Assembly (NCBI GenBank): GCA_945871415.1
Contig: CAMBWG010000195.1
Location: forward strand, 1-5,021
Source of the DNA: an uncultured Desulfovibrio sp.
Lineage (GTDB): Bacteria > Desulfobacterota > Desulfovibrionia > Desulfovibrionales > Desulfovibrionaceae
DNA: 5,021 nucleotides
Direction: 5' to 3'
The stretch's first letter is position 1, and each line of letters opens with the position of its first letter. The notes beneath the pieces were generated by a model. That model had not been told where the DNA came from. It saw only the letters and a list, made by a program, of their open reading frames with translations, and searched no databases. Positions 1 to 5,021 of the stretch are shown here, in pieces. The translations under genes were made by a program, and so were the position numbers.

Positions 1-16
1 TCCGTGGGAGCGTTGT

Positions 17-562
17 CTAGGCGTCCGGTTCTGCAAGAAGCGCAGACGTATTTTCAAAAAGATGATATTCCACCAGACGGGCGATGACATCCGTCAGGGT
101 AAACAGCAGGTGCGCCACGGCAAAGGGCGGCGCATCGGGCATATCGGACAGATCGCAGGGCAGGCGGACGCTGTGCATGCCTGAGCAGCGCGCCGCACAG
201 AGCAGCGGCTCGACATTCCGTTCCGGCCCCTGATGCAGAAGCAGAAGGGCGTCGCCATCCATGCCGAGACTTTCCAGGCGGCGGGCAAGGCGGCAAATGT
301 CGCCGTCAAGACAGATGACCGGGAGCGCGGGGCGTTGCAGCGCATAGCCGTCGGCAATGGCCTCCGCCAGATGCCGGGCTGCGCGCCCGATGTGCTCGTC
401 GCCGCTGCCGCAGACAAAGACCGTACCCTGCCGGGCAAGGACGCTGGCAAGGCGGAGCGCCGCGGCATGCAGCTGCGGCGACCGTTCCGCAAGCTGCGTT
501 TCGCATATGTCGCGGCAGACTGTCCGATGGCGTTCCATGATGGAAAGGGCGGTATTCGACAT
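17..562 (-). CDS. SIS-domain protein, GmhA/DiaA-like, degenerate active site
   Basis: A 181-residue protein starting MSNTALSIMERHR and ending in TAG. GmhA (sedoheptulose-7-phosphate isomerase) and DiaA (DnaA-binding) are about 190-200 residues, so the length is near normal. Seen: an N-terminal helix pair (1-45), a hydrophobic strand plus glycine turn VFVCGSGDEHIG (48-59), helix ARHLAEAIADGY (62-73) matching the family's HFAEEL helix with its Glu (E67), strand LPVICLD (80-86), GDALLLLH (103-110), and a C-terminal helix around LTDVIARLVEYHLF (156-169). Several family residues are missing: the GNGGS turn is GSGDE, the S/T-rich phosphate loop (STSGNS-like) is HQGPERN (110-116), roughly 15 residues of the loop between the D and GD motifs are absent, and the GmhA catalytic His near the C-terminus aligns with D158. 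True isomerase activity is therefore doubtful; a DiaA-like binding role is possible. The start at 562 was chosen because the SIS similarity begins soon after it; upstream residues look non-protein-like. Transcribed divergently from nadK. Confidence 0.8.
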   Translation of the reverse strand: MSNTALSIMERHRTVCRDICETQLAERSPQLHAAALRLASVLARQGTVFVCGSGDEHIGRAARHLAEAIADGYALQRPALPVICLDGDICRLARRLESLGMDGDALLLLHQGPERNVEPLLCAARCSGMHSVRLPCDLSDMPDAPPFAVAHLLFTLTDVIARLVEYHLFENTSALLAEPDA

Positions 563-662
563 GGCTTTTTTCCAAACATCTCCTTGTATGCCAAAGCGTA
601 TCTCCTGACAAGCCGGGGAAACGGGCTTGCGGTTGCGGCGGGGATATCGTAAGTATGCCGGT
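563..662. promoter_or_regulatory. Divergent intergenic region between the SIS gene and nadK
   Basis: This 100-bp gap separates two divergent starts and must hold signals for both unless nadK is read from elsewhere. A plausible minus-strand promoter is listed separately. On the plus strand CTGACA (605-610) resembles a -35 box, but no convincing -10 box lies 16-18 bp downstream. A short inverted repeat, AAGCC at 610-614 with GGCTT at 624-628 and a 9-nt spacer, lies between the two genes and could be an operator. No clear Shine-Dalgarno sequence precedes the nadK ATG. Confidence 0.4.
583..611 (-). promoter_or_regulatory. Candidate sigma70-type promoter for the SIS gene
   Basis: Read on the minus strand, TTGTCA (611-606; 5 of 6 to TTGACA) is followed after 17 bp by TACAAG (588-583; 4 of 6 to TATAAT). 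Transcription would begin near 576, leaving a leader of only about 14 nt before the ATG at 562. The -10 box overlaps the strong-looking AAGGAG at 585-580, which would then not be in the mRNA. Prediction by eye only. Confidence 0.3.
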
Positions 663-1523
663 ATGGAACAGTGCCAATCTCGCCATATACTGCTGGTATG
701 CAAGGCCCATAATCGCCGGGCCGCCGTCCTTGGACGTGAAATGGCCGCCTGGCTGGAAGAGCGCGGGCATCGTGCTACCTGTCTGGAGGCGGGGGTGGAC
801 AGTCCTGCCTATGAGCTGCCGGACCTTGATTTTGCCGTGGTCCTCGGCGGAGACGGAACCATGCTCGGCGTGGCCCGGCGCGTGGCCCGGCGTCGTCTGC
901 CCCTGCTGGGTATTAACTTCGGGCGCGTCGGCTACCTTGCGGATGTGCAGCCGGAGAACTGGCGTCAGGGCCTTGCCGAGTGCCTTGACGGCCGGGCGCC
1001 CATACGCTCGCATATGGCGCTGCACTGGGAGCTGCGCCGTAAGGGCGAGGTCATCAGCGAAGGCAGCGCCATCAATGACGTTGTGCTGAGCCGGGCGGCT
1101 CTGGCGCGTCTGGTGAGCATGGATATCTGCGTGGACAAGCGGCATATGTGCACGCTGCGCAGCGATGGTGTGCTCATCTCCACCCCGCTGGGCTCGTCGG
1201 GCTATAGCGTTTCCGCGGGAGGCCCCCTGCTGCATCCTTCGCTGGAAGCGCTGGTTTTTACGCCGATTTGTCCTTTTCTCAATACTATTCCGCCCATGGT
1301 CTTTCCCTGTGAACGTCATTTCCGCATGAAGCTGCTGCCCGGCACGACTGAGAGTTATCTGACAGTGGACGGGCAGGAAGGAGAAATGCTGGAAGTGGGC
1401 GACCTGCTGGATGTGACAGGCGATGTGGGGGCGGTTCGCTTTCTTGGAAACGGCACGCCCTTTTTCGAGCGTCTGCGCACGCGCGGTTTTGTTACGCCGG
1501 TCGGTACCGGGGGAAAGATGTAG
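663..1523 (+). CDS. nadK: NAD kinase (ATP/polyphosphate NAD 2'-kinase)
   Basis: A cytoplasmic enzyme that phosphorylates NAD to NADP, the only known route to NADP. The 286-residue length is typical of bacterial NAD kinases. Diagnostic motifs appear in order: LGGDGTML (61-68, with the family's catalytic Asp at D64), GINFGRVGYLAD (83-94, the NxGxxGFL block), INDVVLSR (137-144, the NE/ND nucleotide-binding block), SDGVLISTPLGSSGYSVSAGGP region (168-188), the PICPF block (201-205) and VDGQ (235-238). The usual GSTAYS is GSSGYS (177-182), a mild variant. I chose ATG 663 because the Rossmann-like first strand HILLVCKA begins about eight residues later; in-frame TTG codons at 627 and 633 would only add a basic tail. 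No obvious Shine-Dalgarno sequence lies 5-10 nt upstream. The stop is 17 bp before the ARMT1-like gene, so the two probably share a transcript. Confidence 0.95.
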   Translation: MEQCQSRHILLVCKAHNRRAAVLGREMAAWLEERGHRATCLEAGVDSPAYELPDLDFAVVLGGDGTMLGVARRVARRRLPLLGINFGRVGYLADVQPENWRQGLAECLDGRAPIRSHMALHWELRRKGEVISEGSAINDVVLSRAALARLVSMDICVDKRHMCTLRSDGVLISTPLGSSGYSVSAGGPLLHPSLEALVFTPICPFLNTIPPMVFPCERHFRMKLLPGTTESYLTVDGQEGEMLEVGDLLDVTGDVGAVRFLGNGTPFFERLRTRGFVTPVGTGGKM

Positions 1524-1540
1524 GCTTCTCCGGGAGGCGT

Positions 1541-3283
1541 ATGCGCGACGATATTCCTCAGGGCATGCCTGTGCGCGTGGCCGATATCCGCCACGGCATG
1601 GATGCCGTTTTTGATGCCTGGCTGTACGGTCTGCTGATCGACAACAATCTTGCCTACCGGATGAACCCGGATATCATTGCCAGTCCTGAACAGCTGGATT
1701 TTATTGTGCAGCGCCGGCAGAAAGAGCAGATTTACCTGCCCTGTTCCGATGCCACTTTTGCTCTGCTGTGCGAAGGCGGCGCCGGTCTGCGCGCCCAGCA
1801 GGGCCGCGTCTGGCGTGTGGTCATGCGGCTGGTGCGGGAGGTTGCGCCGTCGCGCGCGCTGCGGCAGCGGCTTATTGCCTTTTGCCGTAACCGCTTCTGG
1901 CACTATTTGCGGCAGGACACTCTCCTGCCGACACGCCTGATGAAGCGCATGACAAATCTGGTGCTGGCGCAGGGAGAGTGGGGCGATCTCTGGCGGGATC
2001 GCCGGCGCGCGGCCAATGCGCAGCAGAATGCCCTGCTGGAATCCCCCGAAGTCAGACGGCGTCTGGACGCCATGCCAGAACGTCTGCCGGCGGACATGCC
2101 GTCGGCGCGGCGGGAAATGCGCCTGCGCGAACTGGCCCGTCTGCTCTGTCTCTCCGCCTTTTCCCGCGCCATCAACGAGCAGGGGCTTCCGCCGGATGAC
2201 GTGTTTTCGCGGGTGCTGGCGCAGGCCGAGGAGCGTCTTTGCGCGTTGCAGGATGTCATGCCGCTGGAAGCGGGAGAGCGGGTTGTTCTGCTGATCTGCG
2301 ATGCCGACGGCGGTATTGTCTTTGATCTCGCGGCGACGCGCTGTCTGGTCAGCATGGGCTTCAAGGTTATTGTGGCCCTCAAGGAAGATTTTTATTTTTA
2401 TGCGCCCACGCTGGATGACGTGGAGGATGATCCGGTTCTGGCACGCTGGTGCAAGAAGGGGCACGTGGAGCGGAATCCGCGTCTGAGCAAAAATGATCTC
2501 GTGCGTCTTCTGCGTGAAAATGATGTGCTTTTTATCAGCGACGGTACGCGCGAACGGCTGAATTTCTATCGCACGTCCATTACCTTTGCCCGGGCCTGGA
2601 AGGAAGCGGATCTGATTCTGAGCAAGGGCTGGCGCAATGCCGACATGCTGCTGGGCACAAGCCATGAGTTTACGCGGGATATTTTCTGCTTCTGGCATGA
2701 CGAGGAGGGCTTTCAGGCCCGTTTTCGTCCCCGTGCCGCCGAGGCGCACAAGTTCAGCGCGCAGGATATCGCCGATCTGGCCGATGTGGTCATTACCCGT
2801 ATGCGGCAGGCGCATGCCGAAGGCAAGACCGTCATGTTCTACAGCTGCATCATCGGCAGCATTCCCGGGCAGACGGCAACGGCTGTCGCGCTGGTCAAGG
2901 CCTTTCTCGAATCGCTGCGCGCCTCCATGGACAATGTGTTTATCGTCAATCCTACCGAATATTTCATCGAGGGTATGGATGGCGACGATCTCATGTTCAT
3001 GTGGGAGCGCGTGCAGCGCAGCGGCTATATTGACATCTGGCGCTTCCAGACCGTAGACGACATAGAGCGCAGCTTCGCCCTTCTGGGGCGCAAGGTTCCG
3101 CCGGAATGGCTGGGGAAGGATGCCACCTATTCCACAGGCTGCACCAAGGAAATGCGCATCGCACAGGATGTGCAGCTTGCCAATCGCGAAATGCAGATCA
3201 TCGGGCCTGCTCCGTCGCTGTTCCGTCGCCGCAGCGAATACGGCGTTGGAAAGTATTTTGACGCTTCCATTGTCCGGCGCTAG
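1541..3283 (+). CDS. ARMT1-like (DUF89) domain protein, large form
   Basis: A soluble 580-residue protein with no signal peptide or membrane segment. Residues 1-240 are mostly helical and rich in Arg and Leu, as in the helical N-terminal part of DUF89 proteins. The recognisable core runs from about 247 to 370: VVLLICDADGGIVFDLA (248-264, aligning with the family's DNAGE-VFDL metal motif), VLFISDGTRERLNFY (329-343) and ADLILSKGWRN (356-366, matching the DLIISKG-N block with its conserved Lys at K362). Known DUF89 members are Mn/Co/Ni-dependent phosphatases acting on small phosphometabolites. Here the usual Asn after the first Asp is Ala (A255) and the Glu is Gly (G258), so activity may be altered. 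Residues 405-580, with FYSCIIGSIPGQTATA (433-448) and a Trp-, Tyr- and Asp-rich tail, are a C-terminal extension I do not recognise. GGGAGG at 1532-1537 lies only 3 nt before the ATG, tight but usable. It follows nadK by 17 bp. The substrate is unknown. Confidence 0.78.
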   Translation: MRDDIPQGMPVRVADIRHGMDAVFDAWLYGLLIDNNLAYRMNPDIIASPEQLDFIVQRRQKEQIYLPCSDATFALLCEGGAGLRAQQGRVWRVVMRLVREVAPSRALRQRLIAFCRNRFWHYLRQDTLLPTRLMKRMTNLVLAQGEWGDLWRDRRRAANAQQNALLESPEVRRRLDAMPERLPADMPSARREMRLRELARLLCLSAFSRAINEQGLPPDDVFSRVLAQAEERLCALQDVMPLEAGERVVLLICDADGGIVFDLAATRCLVSMGFKVIVALKEDFYFYAPTLDDVEDDPVLARWCKKGHVERNPRLSKNDLVRLLRENDVLFISDGTRERLNFYRTSITFARAWKEADLILSKGWRNADMLLGTSHEFTRDIFCFWHDEEGFQARFRPRAAEAHKFSAQDIADLADVVITRMRQAHAEGKTVMFYSCIIGSIPGQTATAVALVKAFLESLRASMDNVFIVNPTEYFIEGMDGDDLMFMWERVQRSGYIDIWRFQTVDDIERSFALLGRKVPPEWLGKDATYSTGCTKEMRIAQDVQLANREMQIIGPAPSLFRRRSEYGVGKYFDASIVRR

Positions 3284-3330
3284 AGCATTTTCAGTTTGAA
3301 ATGCTTGCACTTCAAACCCTAAAATGCTCT
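3282..3330. repeat. 49-bp imperfect palindrome joined to the ARMT1-like stop codon
   Basis: The arms at 3282-3300 and 3311-3330 pair over 10 outer bp (AGAGCATTTT with AAAATGCTCT) and 7 inner bp (GTTTGAA with TTCAAAC), split by a 2x3 internal loop and closed by a 10-nt loop. The element begins inside the TAG stop codon. It is AT-rich in a GC-rich context and no T-run follows, so it is not a classic intrinsic terminator. A shorter competing hairpin exists: GCATTT at 3285-3290 with AAATGC at 3299-3304. It may act as a 3' end stabiliser or transcription-stop structure, or be a dispersed REP-like palindrome; copy number cannot be judged from one window. Confidence 0.7.
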
Positions 3331-3454
3331 CCAGGGACGTTCCTGAGAGGGAAGCCCTTTCTCCGGCCTTTCGGATGGGGCCATTGACGGCAGAGATTTT
3401 TACGCGTTCGGCTCCCCGGCGTCGAAAGGCGGGGGAACAAGGAATATATCGCAG
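3331..3454. other. Non-coding stretch with several consecutive hairpins
   Basis: No convincing coding region is visible. Readable secondary structures in order are: an imperfect palindrome AGGGACGTTCCT (3333-3344); a 7-bp hairpin with a 3-nt loop, GAGAGGG (3345-3351) with CCCTTTC (3355-3361), including one G-T pair; TCCG/CGGA (3362-3375), which competes with GGCC/GGCC (3365-3382); and a longer stem at 3406-3438 pairing GTTC with GAAC and CCCCG with CGGGG around a 4-nt bulge. The series could be the 3' untranslated region of the upstream operon, a small RNA, or chance pairing in GC-rich DNA. I recognise no known RNA family. Confidence 0.35.
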
Positions 3455-3484
3455 CTGACTCTATTCCATTTTGCATGGTACTAT
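3455..3484 (+). promoter_or_regulatory. Candidate gatB promoter with extended -10
   Basis: CTGACT (3455-3460; 4 of 6 to TTGACA) lies 18 bp before TACTAT (3479-3484; 4 of 6 to TATAAT). The -10 box is preceded by TGG, giving the TGn extended -10 form. Transcription would begin near 3491, with a leader of about 100 nt before the gatB ATG. It is the best match in the 307-bp gap, but was found by eye. Confidence 0.4.
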
Positions 3485-3521
3485 GCCCGTGTGGATGGAG
3501 GGTTGTCCCAGCATTTTTCTT

Positions 3522-3542
3522 AAAGCATCGCTTGATGTTTTT
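3522..3542 (+). terminator. Weak attenuator-like hairpin in the gatB leader
   Basis: AAAGCATC (3522-3529) pairs with GATGTTTT (3534-3541) over 8 bp, including one G-T pair, across a GCTT tetraloop; the last bases belong to a run of five T (3538-3542). The shape is that of an intrinsic terminator, but the stem is AT-rich and short, so it would be weak. It lies about 50 nt upstream of gatB and downstream of the candidate promoter, where an attenuator would sit. Confidence 0.22.
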
Positions 3543-3577
3543 GTGTTTCTAAAGGACTACTTGAAGATAGGCAAAAC

Positions 3578-3581
3578 GGAG
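3578..3581 (+). promoter_or_regulatory. Ribosome binding site of gatB
   Basis: GGAG lies 9 nt before the ATG at 3591. It supports this start over in-frame upstream codons (TTG 3471, ATG 3483), which have no such motif and would add about 36-40 residues not seen in GatB proteins. Confidence 0.7.
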
Positions 3582-3590
3582 TACGAGAGA

Positions 3591-5018
3591 ATGCCCGCTT
3601 ATGAAGCCGTTATCGGCCTGGAAGTGCATGTGCAGCTTTCCACCGCTTCCAAACTGTTCTGTTCCTGCCCGACGAGTTTCGGGCAACCGCCCAACAGCAA
3701 TGTGTGCGAAGTCTGTGCGGGCATGCCCGGCGCCCTGCCGGTCGTCAACCGGCAGGCCGTGCATTATGCCGCGCTGGTGGGCCTTGCCACCAACTGCGAA
3801 GTGCATCGCCGCTCCGTTTTTGCCCGCAAGAACTACTTCTATCCTGATCTTCCCGCAGGCTATCAGATTTCCCAGTTCGATCTGCCCATTTGCGAACACG
3901 GGCATCTTGATGTGACTGTGGACGGCAAGAGTAAGCGCATCGGCATTACCCGGATCCACATGGAAAATGATGCGGGCAAGAATATCCATGCTCAGGGCGA
4001 AAACATCAGCTATGTGGACCTGAACCGCGCCGGAACGCCGCTGGTGGAAATTGTTTCCGAGCCCGACATGCGCTCTTCGCAGGAAGCCGTGGCTTATCTG
4101 AAGGCGCTGTACGGTATTGTCACCTATCTGGGCGTCTGCGACGGAAACATGGAAGAAGGCAGCTTCCGCTGCGATGCCAACGTCTCCATCCGCCCCGTGG
4201 GCGCAACGACCTTTGGCACGCGTACGGAACTCAAGAATCTGAACTCCTTCCGCAATGTACAGCGTGCCATCGAATACGAGATTGCCCGCCAGCAGGACGC
4301 GCTGGCCGATGGGGAGACCATCGTACAGGAAACGCGTCTGTATGATGCGGTCAAGAACGTGACCGCGTCCATGCGCGGCAAGGAAGAGGCGCACGACTAC
4401 CGCTATTTCCCGGATCCGGATCAGCTGCCTGTGGAAATCTCCGCCGAAGAGATGGAACAATGGCGCGCCGAGCTGCCGGAGTTGCCGCAGCAGCGCATGG
4501 CCCGTTTCCTGGAGATGACGGGCCTGCCTGAAGCTGAGGCCGAAGTGCTGGTGCAAAGCCGTGCCCTGGCCGACTTTTTTGAAACTGCGGCGGCTGCTTC
4601 CGATGCCAAGAAGGCCGCTAATTTCATTCTCGGTCCGCTCATGCGGGAACTCAACGCCCGGGCCGGCGACTTCTCGCAATGCGCCATGACTGCCGAAGGG
4701 CTTGCCGAGCTGGTGCGTCTGGTGGACAAGGGCACTATCAGCGCCAAGATTGCCAACGACATCTTCCCTGATCTGTTTGCGAGCGGGGCCATGCCGGAAG
4801 CCTATGTCAAGGAGCGCGGTCTGGTGCAGATTTCGGACTCCTCCGCGCTTGAGGCTGCCGTGGAAAAGGTCATTGCCGACAATCCGGCGGAAGTGGAAGC
4901 CTTCAAGGGCGGCAAGACCAAGCTCATCAGTTTCTTTGTAGGCCAGGTCATGCGGGCTACCAAGGGCAAGGCCAATCCCGCTATGGTCAATGAACTGTTG
5001 CAGAAAAAATTGTCGTAG
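3591..5018 (+). CDS. gatB: Asp-tRNA(Asn)/Glu-tRNA(Gln) amidotransferase subunit B
   Basis: GatB is the tRNA-binding kinase/transamidase subunit of the cytoplasmic GatCAB complex. It activates misacylated Glu-tRNA(Gln) or Asp-tRNA(Asn) with ATP and uses ammonia channelled from GatA to form Gln- or Asn-tRNA. The 475 residues are full length for the family. Seen in order: [13 protein letters not shown] (4-16, with active-site Glu/His), KLFCSC with VCEVC (21-26 and 38-42), a CxC...CxxC zinc-knuckle arrangement found in only some GatBs, [18 protein letters not shown] (78-95), IHMENDAGK (122-130), the signature [19 protein letters not shown] (141-159), [16 protein letters not shown] (184-199), TELKNLNSF (212-220) and [10 protein letters not shown] (268-277). 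The C-terminal YqeY-like tail (about 330-475) ends with the expected [16 protein letters not shown] (448-463). The start [12 protein letters not shown] is family-typical and has a good ribosome site. gatA and gatC are not in the window; only three bases follow the stop. Confidence 0.97.
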   Translation: MPAYEAVIGLEVHVQLSTASKLFCSCPTSFGQPPNSNVCEVCAGMPGALPVVNRQAVHYAALVGLATNCEVHRRSVFARKNYFYPDLPAGYQISQFDLPICEHGHLDVTVDGKSKRIGITRIHMENDAGKNIHAQGENISYVDLNRAGTPLVEIVSEPDMRSSQEAVAYLKALYGIVTYLGVCDGNMEEGSFRCDANVSIRPVGATTFGTRTELKNLNSFRNVQRAIEYEIARQQDALADGETIVQETRLYDAVKNVTASMRGKEEAHDYRYFPDPDQLPVEISAEEMEQWRAELPELPQQRMARFLEMTGLPEAEAEVLVQSRALADFFETAAAASDAKKAANFILGPLMRELNARAGDFSQCAMTAEGLAELVRLVDKGTISAKIANDIFPDLFASGAMPEAYVKERGLVQISDSSALEAAVEKVIADNPAEVEAFKGGKTKLISFFVGQVMRATKGKANPAMVNELLQKKLS

Positions 5019-5021
5019 AGC

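Noticed and set aside
306..1319. 337-codon minus-strand open frame across the start of nadK
   Set aside because: It runs through nadK and into the SIS gene out of frame, has no family features, and has low-complexity His/Arg/Ala composition typical of a shadow frame.
1355..3310. 651-codon open frame on the minus strand opposite the ARMT1-like gene
   Set aside because: It overlaps two well-supported plus-strand genes, its translation shows no recognisable domain, and it is rich in His, Gln and Arg, as expected from the reverse complement of GC-rich coding sequence.
3331..3450. Known riboswitch or 6S-type RNA
   Set aside because: The CCTGAGAGGGAAGCCC segment briefly recalls a thiamine riboswitch or 6S RNA end, but the other conserved blocks of those families are absent.
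3475..3552. Leader peptide of 25 codons starting at ATG 3475
   Set aside because: No ribosome site, no run of regulatory codons such as Gln or Asn, and it starts upstream of the predicted transcription start.
3471..3590. N-terminal extension of GatB from TTG 3471 or ATG 3483
   Set aside because: The GatB family begins close to the YEAVIGLEV segment, GGAG sits properly before ATG 3591, and the candidate promoter overlaps the extension.
3549..4679. 376-codon minus-strand open frame opposite gatB
   Set aside because: Antisense to unmistakable gatB motifs, with no recognisable domain.

Overview
The window reads as a chromosomal housekeeping stretch from a moderately GC-rich Gram-negative bacterium. 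The closest fit I can recall is a sulfate reducer of the Desulfovibrionaceae (Desulfobacterota). That rests on codon style, on NAD kinase followed by a large ARMT1-like protein, and on a GatB with a CxC...CxxC zinc motif. It is an inference from recall, not a search. No tRNA, rRNA, CRISPR, insertion sequence or phage gene is visible.

Layout: (1) 17-562, minus strand, a small SIS-fold protein of the GmhA/DiaA type whose sugar-phosphate site looks eroded. (2) 563-662, a 100-bp divergent intergenic region with a candidate minus-strand promoter. (3) 663-1523, plus strand, NAD kinase (nadK). (4) 1541-3283, plus strand, a 580-residue ARMT1-like (DUF89) protein only 17 bp behind nadK, so probably co-transcribed. 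(5) 3284-3590, a 307-bp intergenic region holding a 49-bp palindromic element joined to the preceding stop codon, several smaller hairpins, a plausible extended -10 promoter and a weak attenuator-like hairpin. (6) 3591-5018, plus strand, complete gatB, subunit B of the Asp/Glu-tRNA amidotransferase.

nadK makes NADP from NAD. Its partner belongs to a family of metal-dependent phosphatases linked to removal of damaged or unwanted phosphometabolites, so the pair could form a small cofactor production and clean-up unit (hypothesis). gatB appears to be transcribed separately and serves indirect charging of tRNA-Gln and/or tRNA-Asn; gatA and gatC are not in the window. The SIS gene is divergent and functionally unassigned.

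The region is mostly ordinary. The items most worth a second look are the palindromic element fused to a stop codon, with a possible second copy starting at the gatB stop; the degenerate SIS protein; and the nadK/ARMT1-like pairing with its altered metal-site motif.
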